From: Streptomyces sp. CoH27
GTDB lineage: Bacteria > Actinomycetota > Actinomycetes > Streptomycetales > Streptomycetaceae
Direction: 5' to 3'
Assembly: GCF_020181035.1 (NCBI RefSeq)
Contig: NZ_JAIQYY010000004.1
Span: 184,215 to 248,214 of the forward strand
Length of the DNA: 64,000 nt
Position numbers and translations under genes: made by a program
Shown: positions 8,112 to 17,212 of the stretch, piece by piece
Layout: each line of letters opens with the position of its first letter
Numbering within the stretch: position 1 is the stretch's first letter
Notes under the pieces: generated by a model
The model's database searches: none
Told to the model about the DNA's origin: nothing
Seen by the model: only the letters and a program-made list of their open reading frames with translations

Positions 8112-9674
8112 ATGAAGTTCCATCCCAGACGCACCATCAGAGCTCTGCTGCTGCCGCTCACGGCCGGGCTCGCCCTCACCTTCCTGCCCGCGCAGGCCGC
8201 GCACGCCGCGAGCACGCTGACCAACGGCGGTTTCGAGGCCGACGGCACCGGCACCGCCACCCCCTCCGGCTGGTCCGAGTACGGCGACACCGGCGCCTCG
8301 TACACCGAGGCCGGCGGGCACAGCGGGAGCTACCGCCTCACCCACTACTCGGCCTCCGCCTACAAGGTGGAGACGTACCAGTACCTGTCGGGCCTGACCA
8401 ACGGCACCTACACGTTGACCGCCTGGGTCCGCTCCAGCGGTGGGCAGAACGCCGCGTACATAGCCCTCAAGAATTGCGGGAGCGCGGAGCAGCGCACCGA
8501 TCTGCCCATCTCGTCCAGTGGGTGGATCCGTATCGTCACGCCGATCAATGTGACGAACAATCAGTGCACCATCAGCATCAACAGCGACGCGAACGCCGGC
8601 AACTGGATCAACGTCGACGATCTGACCTTCACGTCCGGCACCACCGGCACGTCCATCCACGGCGCCGACATCTCCTCCCTCGCCAAGAGCGAGGCCAAGG
8701 GCGGTGTCTACAAGACCAGTTCGGGCACCACCAGCGACGCGCTCGCCGTCCTGAAGTCGTACGGCATGAACTACGCCCGCCTGAAGGTCTGGGTGAACCC
8801 GGCGGACGGCTTCAACGACAAGACGCACGTCCTCGCCATGGCCAAGCGCATCAAGGCGCAGGGCATGAAGCTCCTGGTCGACTTCCACTACTCGGACACC
8901 TGGGCCGACCCCGGCGCCCAGACCAAGCCGGCCGCATGGACGGGCCATACATACAGTCAGCTCAAGACTGATGTGTACAACCACACGTACGACGTGTTGA
9001 ACGCCTTGAAGGCTCAAGGCACCACCGCCGACATGGTCCAGATCGGCAATGAGATCAACGGCGGCATCCTGTGGTCCGAGGGATCCACGTCCAACTGGAG
9101 CCAGCTCGCCGGTCTGCTCAACTCGGGCTACGACGCCGCCAAGGCGGTCAGCTCCGCCACGGTCGTCGCGCTGCACCTGGCCAAGGGCGGGGACAAGGCC
9201 GGCACCGAGACGTTCTTCGACAACGCGGTGGCCAACGGCGTGAAGTTCGACGCGATCGGCCTGTCGTACTACGGCTACTGGCACGGTCCGCTCTCCGACT
9301 TCCAGACCACGCTGGACGACGCAGGCTCCCGCTACGGCAAGCCCGTCTTCGTCGCCGAGACCGCCTACCCCTTCACGCTGGCCAACGACGACTCGCTGGA
9401 GAACCAGATCGACACCACCGCCAAGCTGGTCTCCGGCTACCCGGCGACGGTGGCCGGCCAGACCAAGTGGATGAACGACGTGGCGAGCATCGTGGAGGCC
9501 GTCCCGAACCACCGAGGCCTCGGTGTCTTCTACTGGGAGGCCACCTGGACCGCCGTCACCGGCAACGGCTGGGACCCCACCGACGCCACCTCGGGCAATG
9601 GCTGGGAGAACCAGGCCCTGTTCGGCTACGACGACAAGGCGCTGTCCTCCATGACGTGGTTCAGCCACCGCTGA
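8112..9674 (+). CDS. Secreted GH53 arabinogalactan endo-beta-1,4-galactanase with N-terminal CBM-like domain
   Basis: A 520-residue exported enzyme. A Sec signal peptide with RR near the start ends at AHA-AS (cleavage after about residue 32). Residues about 34-175 form a beta-rich carbohydrate-binding-like domain (TLTNGGFEADGTG ... WINVDDLTF) resembling CBM61/CBM4-type modules. The catalytic GH53 domain begins IHGADISSLAKSEAKGG, with acid/base Glu314 in QIGNEINGG and nucleophile Glu416 in FVAETAYPF. ATG at 8112 is preceded by a purine-rich GAAGGGACGACGGAC. It cuts beta-1,4-galactan side chains of pectin outside the cell; the importer and GH42 enzyme then complete breakdown. Family and residues are clear, the CBM number is inferred. 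Confidence 0.96.
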   Translation: MKFHPRRTIRALLLPLTAGLALTFLPAQAAHAASTLTNGGFEADGTGTATPSGWSEYGDTGASYTEAGGHSGSYRLTHYSASAYKVETYQYLSGLTNGTYTLTAWVRSSGGQNAAYIALKNCGSAEQRTDLPISSSGWIRIVTPINVTNNQCTISINSDANAGNWINVDDLTFTSGTTGTSIHGADISSLAKSEAKGGVYKTSSGTTSDALAVLKSYGMNYARLKVWVNPADGFNDKTHVLAMAKRIKAQGMKLLVDFHYSDTWADPGAQTKPAAWTGHTYSQLKTDVYNHTYDVLNALKAQGTTADMVQIGNEINGGILWSEGSTSNWSQLAGLLNSGYDAAKAVSSATVVALHLAKGGDKAGTETFFDNAVANGVKFDAIGLSYYGYWHGPLSDFQTTLDDAGSRYGKPVFVAETAYPFTLANDDSLENQIDTTAKLVSGYPATVAGQTKWMNDVASIVEAVPNHRGLGVFYWEATWTAVTGNGWDPTDATSGNGWENQALFGYDDKALSSMTWFSHR

Positions 9675-9686
9675 ACCATGCCACGG

Positions 9687-9715
9687 GGCCCGGCCGTAAG
9701 GGGCGGCCGGGCCCT
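9687..9715 (+). terminator. Rho-independent-type terminator after the galactanase gene
   Basis: A perfect 11-bp GC stem (9687-9697 with 9705-9715) with a 7-base loop lies 12 bases after the GH53 stop codon. As is usual in Streptomyces, there is no long U-tract. Confidence 0.8.
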
Positions 9716-9815
9716 CTCCCTGTTCAGGGGCTGCGCAGGACGCTCCTCGGCCGCCCTGCGCCGCGTACCGGACAACGACGGGCGAGTCCCTGACGCGACG
9801 GCGTCGCCCGGACCA

Positions 9816-9829
9816 CAGTGGGAACACTG
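9816..9829. promoter_or_regulatory. Candidate operator before the small HTH regulator
   Basis: CAGTG-GGAA-CACTG is a perfect 5-bp-arm inverted repeat about 30 bp upstream of the 95-residue regulator. Its size fits an ArsR-like winged-helix dimer, but no second copy was found near the crcB genes. Confidence 0.35.
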
Positions 9830-9861
9830 CGTACGAGGAGGCCGGGACGGAGGGCGGACGG

Positions 9862-10149
9862 ATGACGGGAACTCCCTCGGGCCGGATGCGGAAGACGATC
9901 CTGGAATGGCTCAAGGACCCGGCGGCCCACTTCCCGGCCCATGGCCCTGGTGACCTCGCCGAGACCGGTGTCACCGCGCGGGCCGTGGCCGCCAAGCTGG
10001 GCGTGCCCCACCGGACCGCCCGCGCCCACCTGGACTTCCTCACCCGCCTCGGCCTGCTGCGCACCCGCCGCGTGCGGTGCCGCGTCTGCTACCGGCGCGA
10101 CGAGATCCGTATCGCCGAGGTGTCCCGGGTGTTCGAGAAGGGCTGGTGA
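9862..10149 (+). CDS. Small ArsR-like winged-helix regulator
   Basis: A 95-residue protein that is almost entirely one winged helix-turn-helix domain: [44 protein letters not shown]. That pattern (recognition helix then a basic wing) fits ArsR/HTH_20 regulators. There is no obvious metal-binding cluster beyond Cys in RCRVCY. The ATG at 9862 has a purine-rich GGAGGGCGGACGG just upstream. It stands alone, 82 bp before the crcB cluster and on the same strand, so it may control that cluster; this is only positional inference. Confidence 0.75.
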   Translation: MTGTPSGRMRKTILEWLKDPAAHFPAHGPGDLAETGVTARAVAAKLGVPHRTARAHLDFLTRLGLLRTRRVRCRVCYRRDEIRIAEVSRVFEKGW

Positions 10150-10231
10150 ACACGGGGCTCGGCGGTGCGACGGTACCCTGGTGCCCGGCCGTGATCACCC
10201 GTCGGGGCGGCCGAACAGGAGACGTACGAGC

Positions 10232-10693
10232 ATGACAGCCCCGGAAGCCGAGAGCATCCGAGTCCGTCCCGCGCCGCGGGGGCGGTCGGAGTGGCGTGCC
10301 CAGGCGCCCGTCGTCGCGGTGGTCGCGATCGGCGGCGCCCTCGGCGCGTGCGGCCGGTACGGGCTGAGCCTCGCCTGGCCCACGCCGCCGGGCTCCTTCC
10401 CCTGGGCGACCTTCTGGACCAACGTCATCGGCTGCGCGGTCATCGGCGTGTTCATGGTGCTCATCACCGACGTGTGGGCCGCCCACCGCCTGATCCGCCC
10501 CTTCTTCGGCACCGGCGTCCTCGGCGGCTTCACCACCTTCTCCACCTACGCCGTCGAGATCCGCAGGCTGGTCGACGGCGGGCGCCTGGGCATCGGGCTG
10601 GCCTATCTCGCCGCGACGCTGTGCGCGGCCCTCGCCGCGGTGTGGCTCGCCTCGGCCGCCGCCCGCCGGATCATCGTAGGGAGGCAGCGATGA
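10232..10693 (+). CDS. crcB: Fluoride efflux protein CrcB/Fluc, subunit 1
   Basis: A 153-residue membrane protein of the CrcB/Fluc family with four hydrophobic segments. It carries the signature [11 protein letters not shown] near the start, [17 protein letters not shown], and [18 protein letters not shown], where the Gly/Thr/Ser-rich segment lines the pore in characterised Fluc channels. The ATG at 10232 follows AGGAGACGTACGAGC. Its stop overlaps the start of the DUF190 gene. Family members let fluoride leave the cell; two different subunits, as here, often form a heterodimer. The N-terminal 30 residues are an extra polar extension. Confidence 0.94.
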   Translation: MTAPEAESIRVRPAPRGRSEWRAQAPVVAVVAIGGALGACGRYGLSLAWPTPPGSFPWATFWTNVIGCAVIGVFMVLITDVWAAHRLIRPFFGTGVLGGFTTFSTYAVEIRRLVDGGRLGIGLAYLAATLCAALAAVWLASAAARRIIVGRQR

Positions 10694-11070
10694 CGTCTCT
10701 CACCGGCCGGGCCCTCCGGCTGACCGTCTACATCGGCGAGGACGACACCTGGCACCACAAGCCCCTCTACTCCGAGATCGTGCGCCGCGCGCACGCGGCC
10801 GGGCTCGCCGGGGCCAGCGTCTTCCGGGGCGTCGAGGGCTTCGGCGCCTCCTCGCGCATCCACACCTCCCGCCTGCTGTCCCTGAGCGAGGACCTGCCCG
10901 TGGCCGTGGTCGTCGTGGACACCGAGGAACGGGTGCGGGCGTTCCTGCCGCAGCTCGACGAACTCGTCGACGAGGGCCTTGTCACGCTGGAGGAGTGCGA
11001 GGTGGTCCGGTACGTGGGGCGCTCCGCGGATTCGGACACAGGGGAAGCGAAGGGTAAGAATTCATTGTGA
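10690..11070 (+). CDS. DUF190 family protein linked to CrcB
   Basis: A 126-residue soluble protein of the DUF190 family, with the typical core [44 protein letters not shown] and [22 protein letters not shown]. The fold is PII-like in solved members, so a regulatory or ligand-binding role is plausible. Its ATG overlaps the first crcB stop (ATGA) and its TGA overlaps the GTG of the second crcB, so the three genes are translationally coupled. This sandwich order is common in actinobacteria, supporting a role in fluoride export, though its exact job is not known. Confidence 0.88.
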   Translation: MTSLTGRALRLTVYIGEDDTWHHKPLYSEIVRRAHAAGLAGASVFRGVEGFGASSRIHTSRLLSLSEDLPVAVVVVDTEERVRAFLPQLDELVDEGLVTLEECEVVRYVGRSADSDTGEAKGKNSL

Positions 11071-11441
11071 ACTGGCTCCTGGTGATCGCGGGGGCCGTGG
11101 TCGGCGCGCCCCTGCGCTATCTCACCGACCGTGCCGTGCAGGCCCGCCACGACTCGGTCTTCCCCTGGGGCACCTTCGTCGTCAACGTCGTCGGCAGTCT
11201 GGTCCTCGGACTGCTGACCGGCGCGGTCTCCGCCGGGTCCGCCGGGCCTCACCTGCAGCTTCTCCTCGGTACCGGGTTCTGCGGGGCGCTGACGACGTAC
11301 TCGACGTTCTCCTACGAGACTCTGCGGCTGACCGAGGCCGGCTCGGGGCTCTACGCTGCCGTCAACATCGTCGGTAGCGTGGCGGCCGGGCTCGCGGCGG
11401 CGTTCGCCGGGTTCTCCCTCGCCGACGTGCTGTTTGCCTGA
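11067..11441 (+). CDS. crcB: Fluoride efflux protein CrcB/Fluc, subunit 2
   Basis: A 124-residue CrcB/Fluc membrane protein with four hydrophobic helices and the family segments [26 protein letters not shown] and [18 protein letters not shown]. It starts with GTG at 11067, inside the stop of the DUF190 gene. It is shorter than subunit 1 because it lacks the N-terminal extension. The two differ enough to be complementary halves of a dual-topology dimer rather than recent duplicates. I see no fluoride riboswitch in the 82 bases before the first crcB. Confidence 0.94.
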   Translation: MNWLLVIAGAVVGAPLRYLTDRAVQARHDSVFPWGTFVVNVVGSLVLGLLTGAVSAGSAGPHLQLLLGTGFCGALTTYSTFSYETLRLTEAGSGLYAAVNIVGSVAAGLAAAFAGFSLADVLFA

Positions 11442-11515
11442 CTCTTGCTCTACGGTCGGGCATAGTAAGAATGTCTACAGCACTGTCGACCAACTCTTAC
11501 CCAGAACTGGATCCC

Positions 11516-12352
11516 ATGAGCGCCATCTCCGTCGGTCAAGCCGTCGTCCTCGGTGTCGTCGAGGGGGTGACCGAGTTCCTCCCGGTGTCCTCCACCGGTC
11601 ACCTGAAGATCACCGAGGGGCTCATGAACATCCCGGTCGACGACAAGTCCGTCGTCGGCTTCTCCGCCGTCATCCAGGTCGGCGCCATCGCCGCCGTGCT
11701 CGTGTACTTCTTCAAGGACATCAAGCGGATCGTCTCCGCCTGGTTCCGCGGTCTGACCAACCGCGAGGAGCGCTACCACCACGACTACAAGTTCGCCTGG
11801 TGGGTGATCGCCGCCACCGTCCCGATCGTCCTGGTGGGTCTGGCCGCCAAGCCGCTGATCGACGGCGCGCTCGGCTCTCTCTGGGTGGTGGCCGGCTCAC
11901 TGATCGTCGGCTCCGCCGTGATGTGGTGCGCGGACCAGATGGGCCGGCACAAGCGCGGCGAGGACGACACCTCGTTCAAGGACGCGATGTGGGTCGGCTG
12001 CTCCCAGATCCTCGCCCTGCTCTTCCCCGGTTTCTCCCGCTCCGGCGCCACCATGTCCACCGCGCTCATCCTGGACCTGGACCGTGTCGCCGCCACCCGG
12101 CTGTCGTTCTTCCTCGGTATCCCGGCCCTGACCGGTGCCGGGATCTACGAGCTCAAGGACGCCCTCGGCGCGGGCGTGGGCGCGGCCCCGCTGGCCGTCG
12201 GCACCATCGTGTCCTTTGTGGTCGCCTACGCCTCCATCGCCTGGCTGCTGAAGTTCGTCGCCAAGCACTCCTTCAACGCCTTCGTGATCTACCGGATCGT
12301 GATCGGCGCAGGCCTGCTCGGCCTGCTCGCCACGGGCGTGCTCGACGCCTGA
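11516..12352 (+). CDS. uppP: Undecaprenyl-diphosphate phosphatase UppP/BacA
   Basis: A 278-residue polytopic membrane enzyme. It removes a phosphate from undecaprenyl diphosphate outside the membrane, recycling the lipid carrier for peptidoglycan, and gives bacitracin tolerance when abundant. The two BacA signatures are present: EGVTEFLPVSSTGHL near residues 16-30 and PGFSRSGAT near 165-173. I chose the ATG at 11516 because family members begin MSAISVGQAVVLG; an in-frame ATG at 11471 would add 15 residues. The gene stands alone, followed by a clear terminator. Confidence 0.95.
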   Translation: MSAISVGQAVVLGVVEGVTEFLPVSSTGHLKITEGLMNIPVDDKSVVGFSAVIQVGAIAAVLVYFFKDIKRIVSAWFRGLTNREERYHHDYKFAWWVIAATVPIVLVGLAAKPLIDGALGSLWVVAGSLIVGSAVMWCADQMGRHKRGEDDTSFKDAMWVGCSQILALLFPGFSRSGATMSTALILDLDRVAATRLSFFLGIPALTGAGIYELKDALGAGVGAAPLAVGTIVSFVVAYASIAWLLKFVAKHSFNAFVIYRIVIGAGLLGLLATGVLDA

Positions 12353-12371
12353 CCGGACACCGCTGATCACC

Positions 12372-12412
12372 CACGGGGTGCGGATGCCAGTTTTCAGGCG
12401 CCGCACCCCGTG
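12372..12412 (+). terminator. Terminator after uppP
   Basis: A perfect 12-bp inverted repeat (cacggggtgcgg, 12372-12383, with 12401-12412) with a 17-base loop lies 20 bases after the uppP stop. It is followed by aatgtttc, weakly U-rich. Confidence 0.8.
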
Positions 12413-12470
12413 AATGTTTCCTTGCATGATGCCTTGACAGTCCTGGCACGCAACCCGCAGGATCGCTCCC

Positions 12471-13205
12471 GTGAACCTGTCAGACAGCCAGACAGGTGGT
12501 CCGGGCCCTCGGCGCGTGAGCGCCATGGAAGCGGTTCTCGGCCACCTCCGCGGCGCCATCGAACGCGGCCAGTACGCCATAGGCGACAAGCTGCCTTCCG
12601 AGGCCGAGCTGTGCCGCACCCTTGAGGTGTCCCGGCCCGTGCTGCGCGAGGCGCTGCGCGCGCTGCAGACGATGGGCCTCACGGTCTCCCGGACCGGCAA
12701 AGGCACCTTCGTCGTCGCGAACGCCGTCGAGGACCCGACGTTCGGTGACTACGCGGCCAGCGACCTGCTGGAGGTGCGGCGGCACATCGAGATCCCGGTC
12801 GCCGGGTACGCGGCCGCCCGCCGCACCCCGGAGAACCTGGACCACCTGGCCCACCTGCTCGACCGCATGGAGCGGGAGACGGACACCACCGCGTGGGTCG
12901 CGATGGACACCCTCTTCCACCTCGCCGTGGCCGAGGCCGCCCAGAACCCGGTCTTCCGCCGGGTCATCGAGGAGATCCGGGACGCACTGGCGCGTCAGTC
13001 GGCCTTCCTCAACGAACTGGGCGGCCGCCGCGAGCAGTCCAACCGGGAGCACCGGGCCATCGTCGAAGCGCTGATCGACGGTTCCGAACACGACGCGGTG
13101 GAGGCCATGAGTCACCATCTGGACCGCGTCGAGACGACCCTCACCGACATCGTGCGTCCCCAGCGGACGGACGACCTCCCCACGGAAGGCGGACCCGAGG
13201 CGTGA
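12471..13205 (+). CDS. FadR-family GntR regulator of the asparagine/aspartate cluster
   Basis: A 244-residue regulator. The winged HTH spans about residues 20-85 ([40 protein letters not shown]). The all-helical FCD ligand domain follows, with a typical metal/ligand segment [27 protein letters not shown] at 12471 gives the longest form; GTG 12516 or ATG 12525 are alternatives that would place the palindromes at 12476-12497 in the leader. Its stop overlaps the GTG of the permease gene, so it is co-transcribed with amino-acid genes it probably controls. The effector is likely one of their substrates, which is inference. Confidence 0.9.
   Translation: MNLSDSQTGGPGPRRVSAMEAVLGHLRGAIERGQYAIGDKLPSEAELCRTLEVSRPVLREALRALQTMGLTVSRTGKGTFVVANAVEDPTFGDYAASDLLEVRRHIEIPVAGYAAARRTPENLDHLAHLLDRMERETDTTAWVAMDTLFHLAVAEAAQNPVFRRVIEEIRDALARQSAFLNELGGRREQSNREHRAIVEALIDGSEHDAVEAMSHHLDRVETTLTDIVRPQRTDDLPTEGGPEA
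12476..12497. promoter_or_regulatory. Candidate FadR-type autoregulatory site
   Basis: Two overlapping inverted repeats occur here: CTGTC-a-GACAG (perfect, 11 bp) and a wider CCTGTC...GACAGG. They sit right at the annotated start of the FadR-type gene. FadR/GntR proteins bind short palindromes of this size, so the true translation start may be one of the downstream codons. Confidence 0.45.
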
Positions 13206-14641
13206 GCGAGCAGCACCTCAAAGACGAGACGCGCCCCTCGTCCGGCCATGTCGACGCCGGAGACGCCGGCTACAGCAAAGGCCTGAAGCACCGGCACGTC
13301 AACATGATCGCCATCGGCGGAGCCATCGGCACCGGCCTCTTCCTCGGCGCGGGCGGCCGGCTCGCCGACGCCGGGCCCTCCCTCTTCATCGCGTACGCCG
13401 TGTGCGGCGTCTTCGCCTTCCTGGTCGTGCGCGCCCTCGGCGAACTCGTCCTGTACCGCCCGTCCTCAGGCGCCTTCGTGTCGTACGCCCGGGAGTTCCT
13501 CGGCGAGAAGGGCGCGTACACCGCGGGCTGGATGTACTTCCTGAACTGGGCCACCACCGGTATCGCCGACATCACCGCGGTCGCCACCTACACCCACTAC
13601 TGGGGCATGTTCTCGGACATCCCTCAATGGTTGATCGCATTGATCGCCCTGGCCGTCGTGTTGACCGTCAATCTGATCTCGGTCAAGATCTTCGGCGAAC
13701 TGGAGTTCTGGTTCGCGATCGTCAAGGTCAGCGCGCTGGTCGTCTTCATGTGCATCGGCATCTTCCTGCTGGTCACCCAGCACCCGGTCGCCGGCCACCA
13801 CCCCGGCCCGTCGCTGATCACCGACAACGGCGGAATCTTCCCCAACGGCCTGCTGCCCATGCTGCTGATCATCCAGGGCGTCGTCTTCGCCTACGCCTCC
13901 GTCGAGCTGGTCGGCGTGGCCGCCGGCGAGACCGAGAACCCCGAGAAGATCATGCCGAAGGCGATCAACTCGATCATGTGGCGCGTGGGCCTGTTCTACG
14001 TCGGCTCCGTCGTCCTGCTCTCGATGCTGCTGCCCTGGAACAAGTACCACGCCGGCGAGAGCCCCTTCGTGACCGTCCTGTCGCACATCGGCGTCCCCGC
14101 GGCCGGCGGCGTGATGAACCTGGTCGTCCTCACCGCGGCCATGTCCTCGCTCAACTCCGGCCTGTACTCCACCGGCCGCATCCTGCGCTCCATGGCCATG
14201 AGCGGCTCGGCGCCGAAGTTCACCGCGAAGATGAGCCGCAGCCAGGTCCCGTACGGCGGAATCCTGCTGACCAGCGGTATCTGTGTCCTCGGCGTGGGCC
14301 TCAACTACGTCGTCCCCGCCGACGCGTTCGAGATCGTCCTGAACTTCGCGGCGATCGGCATCCTCGCGACCTGGGGCATGATCATGATCTGTCACGCGCT
14401 CTTCTGGCGGAAGACCCAGAAGGGTGAGCTGACCCGGCCGTCCTATCGGCTGCCGGGCTCTCCCTGGACCGAGATCGTGACGCTGGCGTTCCTCGTCTCC
14501 GTCCTGGTCCTCATGTACGCCGACGGCGGCGCCGGACGCACCACCGTGCTGTGTCTGCCGCTGATCGTCGCAGCGCTGGTCGCGGGCTGGTACGCCATCC
14601 GCGGCCGCATAGCGCGCACGTCCACCGGCGCCGACGCGTGA
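13202..14641 (+). CDS. Amino-acid permease (AnsP-like, APC superfamily)
   Basis: A 479-residue membrane transporter with about twelve hydrophobic helices. The APC signature begins [28 protein letters not shown], and the proline-containing [17 protein letters not shown] loop is typical of AnsP/GabP/RocE permeases. It starts with GTG at 13202 overlapping the regulator stop, and its stop overlaps the next start. Placed between a FadR-type regulator and asparaginase/aspartase genes, it probably brings in L-asparagine or aspartate. The substrate is inferred from context; the family is certain. Confidence 0.93.
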   Translation: MSEQHLKDETRPSSGHVDAGDAGYSKGLKHRHVNMIAIGGAIGTGLFLGAGGRLADAGPSLFIAYAVCGVFAFLVVRALGELVLYRPSSGAFVSYAREFLGEKGAYTAGWMYFLNWATTGIADITAVATYTHYWGMFSDIPQWLIALIALAVVLTVNLISVKIFGELEFWFAIVKVSALVVFMCIGIFLLVTQHPVAGHHPGPSLITDNGGIFPNGLLPMLLIIQGVVFAYASVELVGVAAGETENPEKIMPKAINSIMWRVGLFYVGSVVLLSMLLPWNKYHAGESPFVTVLSHIGVPAAGGVMNLVVLTAAMSSLNSGLYSTGRILRSMAMSGSAPKFTAKMSRSQVPYGGILLTSGICVLGVGLNYVVPADAFEIVLNFAAIGILATWGMIMICHALFWRKTQKGELTRPSYRLPGSPWTEIVTLAFLVSVLVLMYADGGAGRTTVLCLPLIVAALVAGWYAIRGRIARTSTGADA

Positions 14642-15699
14642 CCCGCGAACCGGCCCGCCCCGACCCATCGATGCAGGCAGTGATGTACAGCAGTTCCCCC
14701 GCCGACGCACCCGTCGTCCGCGAACCCCTCCACACCCCCGTCGCCCACCTCGTCCGCGGCGGGGTCGTCGAGGGCATCCACTACGGCTCCGTCGTCGTCC
14801 TCGGCGCCGACGGCCGGGTGGAGTTCCAGCTCGGCGACATCGAGGCCGCCTTCTACCCGCGCTCGGCCCTCAAGCCCGTCCAGGCCGTGGCCATGCTGCG
14901 GGCGGGGCTTCCCCTCGACGGCGACCTGCTCTCGCTGACCGCCGCGAGCCACTCCGGCGAGGAGCGTCACCTCGCAGGCACCCGGCGCATCCTCGAACTC
15001 GCGGGGCTCACCGAGGACGACCTGCGCAACGTCCCCGACATGCCGTTCGACCCGGTCGTCCGGGACACCTGGGTCCGCGAGGGCCGCCTGCCCTCCCGGC
15101 TCGCCCAGAACTGCTCCGGCAAGCACGCGGCCATGCTGTGGACCGCCAAGCTCAACGGCTGGTCCCTCACGGACTACCTCGACCCGGCGCACCCGCTCCA
15201 GCAGGCCATCCAGGAGATCGTCGAGGACCTCACCGGCCAGCACGTCGCCCGGGTCACCGTCGACGGCTGCGGCGCGCCCCTGTTCTCCATCTCCCTGCAC
15301 GGCCTCGCCCGCGCCGTCGCCCGGATCGCCTCCGCCGCGCCCGGCACGCCCGAGGCCAAGGTCGCCGACGCCATGCGCTCGCACGCCGAGATGGCCTCCG
15401 GCTCAGGGCGTGACGTCGCGGCGCTGATGCGGGCCGTGCCGGGGCTGCTCGCCAAGGACGGCTTCGAGGGCGTACAGGTCGCCGCGCTGCCGGACGGCCG
15501 GGCCATCGCTGTGAAGATCGCCGACGGGGCGAACCGGGCGCGTGTGCCGGTCGCCGCGGCCGCGCTCGCGCGCGCGGGCGTGGCTCCCGAGTCGCTGACC
15601 GAGTTCGTGGGTGAGCCGCTGCTCGGGGGCGGGGAGCCGGTGGGGTCCGTGCGTGTGGTGCGTGCACTGGATCCGGTTCCGTTCACTGCTTGCGCGTAG
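14638..15699 (+). CDS. Asparaginase II family protein
   Basis: A 353-residue protein of the Asparaginase_II family, distinct from the E. coli type AnsA/AnsB enzymes. Typical segments are [40 protein letters not shown] and [10 protein letters not shown]. Members hydrolyse L-asparagine to aspartate and ammonia in the cytoplasm. The GTG at 14638 overlaps the permease stop (GTGA) and is preferred for coupling; ATG at 14671 is a possible start 11 codons later. It feeds the aspartase encoded next. Confidence 0.9.
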   Translation: MTREPARPDPSMQAVMYSSSPADAPVVREPLHTPVAHLVRGGVVEGIHYGSVVVLGADGRVEFQLGDIEAAFYPRSALKPVQAVAMLRAGLPLDGDLLSLTAASHSGEERHLAGTRRILELAGLTEDDLRNVPDMPFDPVVRDTWVREGRLPSRLAQNCSGKHAAMLWTAKLNGWSLTDYLDPAHPLQQAIQEIVEDLTGQHVARVTVDGCGAPLFSISLHGLARAVARIASAAPGTPEAKVADAMRSHAEMASGSGRDVAALMRAVPGLLAKDGFEGVQVAALPDGRAIAVKIADGANRARVPVAAAALARAGVAPESLTEFVGEPLLGGGEPVGSVRVVRALDPVPFTACA

Positions 15700-15750
15700 T
15701 TCACCGAACACAGATCACCTCTGTAGCCCAGAAAGAGGACCTGAACCCTC

Positions 15751-17163
15751 ATGACCGCCGCCGCCACCCGCAGCGAGCACGATCTGCTCGGCGACCGTGA
15801 CGTACCCGCCGACGCCTACTGGGGTGTGCACACCCTGCGTGCCACCGAGAACTTTCCCATCACCGGTACGCCGATCTCCGCGTACCCGCATCTGATCGAC
15901 GCCCTCGCCGCCGTCAAGGAGGCCGCCGCGCTCGCCAACGAGGAACTCGGGCTGCTGGCGCCCGAGAAGGCGCGGGCGATCGTCGCCGCCTGCCGGGAGA
16001 TCCGGACCGGCAAGCTGCACGACCAGTTCGTCGTCGACGTCATCCAGGGCGGCGCCGGCACCTCCACCAACATGAACGCCAACGAGGTCGTGGCGAACCG
16101 GGCGCTGGAACTGCTCGGGCACGCCAAGGGCGCGTACGCATATCTGCACCCCAACGAGGACGTCAACCTGGGTCAGTCGACCAATGACGTCTACCCGACC
16201 GCCGTCAAGATAGCGACGGTCTTCGCGGTGCGTGGACTGCTCAAGGCGATGGCTGTACTGCAGGACTCGTTCGCCCGTAAGGCCGTCGAGTTCCGTGACG
16301 TGCTCAAGATGGGCCGTACACAGTTGCAGGACGCCGTGCCGATGACGCTCGGTCAGGAGTTCTCCGCCTATGCCGTCATGATCGAGGAGGACCGCAGCCG
16401 TCTCGCCGAGGCCGTCGAGCTGATCCATGAGATCAACCTCGGTGCCACGGCGATCGGCACGGGCCTCAATGCGCCCGTCGGCTACGCCGAGGCCGCCCGC
16501 CGCCACCTGGCCGCGATCACCGGGCTGCCGCTGGTCACCGCCGCCAACCTGGTGGAGGCCACCCAGGACTGCGGTGCCTTCGTCCAGATGTCCGGCGTGC
16601 TCAAGCGGATCGCGGTCAAGCTGTCCAAGAGCTGCAACGACCTCAGGCTGTTGTCCTCCGGTCCGCGCGCGGGCCTCGGCGAGATCAACCTGCCGCCGGT
16701 GCAGGCCGGTTCGTCGATCATGCCGGGCAAGGTCAACCCGGTCATCCCCGAGGTCGTCAACCAGGTCGCCTTCGAGGTGATCGGCAACGACGTCGCCATC
16801 ACCATGGCCGCCGAGGCCGGACAGCTCCAGCTCAACGCCTTCGAGCCGATCATCCTGCACTCCCTGTCGGAGTCGGTCACGCATCTGCAGAGCGCCTGCC
16901 TGACGCTGGCCGAGCGCTGCGTGAACGGCATCACCGCCAACACCGAGCGGCTGCGCGCGAGCGTCGAGAACTCCATCGGCCTGGTCACCGCGCTCAACCC
17001 GCACATCGGCTACACCGCGGCGACCGACATCGCCAAGGAGGCCCTCGTCACGGGCCGCGGGGTGGCCGAGCTCGTGCTGGAGAAGGGCCTGCTGCCCGCC
17101 GAGCGGCTGGCCGAGCTGCTGCGTCCGGAGATCGTCGCGGGCAGTGCGGCACCGGTCGCCTGA
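15751..17163 (+). CDS. aspA: Aspartate ammonia-lyase
   Basis: A 470-residue cytoplasmic enzyme of the fumarase/aspartase superfamily that splits L-aspartate into fumarate and ammonia. The signature loop GSSIMPGKVNP covers residues 320-330 and holds the catalytic Ser. Other conserved regions are AGTSTNMNANEV and LGQSTNDVYPTA. ATG at 15751 follows AGAGGA. The class I fumarase of the same superfamily is the main alternative, but asparaginase and permease genes immediately upstream favour aspartase. It completes asparagine catabolism to a TCA-cycle intermediate. Confidence 0.93.
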   Translation: MTAAATRSEHDLLGDRDVPADAYWGVHTLRATENFPITGTPISAYPHLIDALAAVKEAAALANEELGLLAPEKARAIVAACREIRTGKLHDQFVVDVIQGGAGTSTNMNANEVVANRALELLGHAKGAYAYLHPNEDVNLGQSTNDVYPTAVKIATVFAVRGLLKAMAVLQDSFARKAVEFRDVLKMGRTQLQDAVPMTLGQEFSAYAVMIEEDRSRLAEAVELIHEINLGATAIGTGLNAPVGYAEAARRHLAAITGLPLVTAANLVEATQDCGAFVQMSGVLKRIAVKLSKSCNDLRLLSSGPRAGLGEINLPPVQAGSSIMPGKVNPVIPEVVNQVAFEVIGNDVAITMAAEAGQLQLNAFEPIILHSLSESVTHLQSACLTLAERCVNGITANTERLRASVENSIGLVTALNPHIGYTAATDIAKEALVTGRGVAELVLEKGLLPAERLAELLRPEIVAGSAAPVA

Positions 17164-17212
17164 CCTGCGGTGACGCGGGCCCGATGACGCTCCGGGACCG
17201 GCGGGAGGCACA

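Noticed and set aside
10150..10231. Fluoride riboswitch before crcB
   Set aside because: The conserved GGNGAUGGNGUUCNCC and CUGAUGGCUCCUAC-type blocks are not found in the 82-bp leader.
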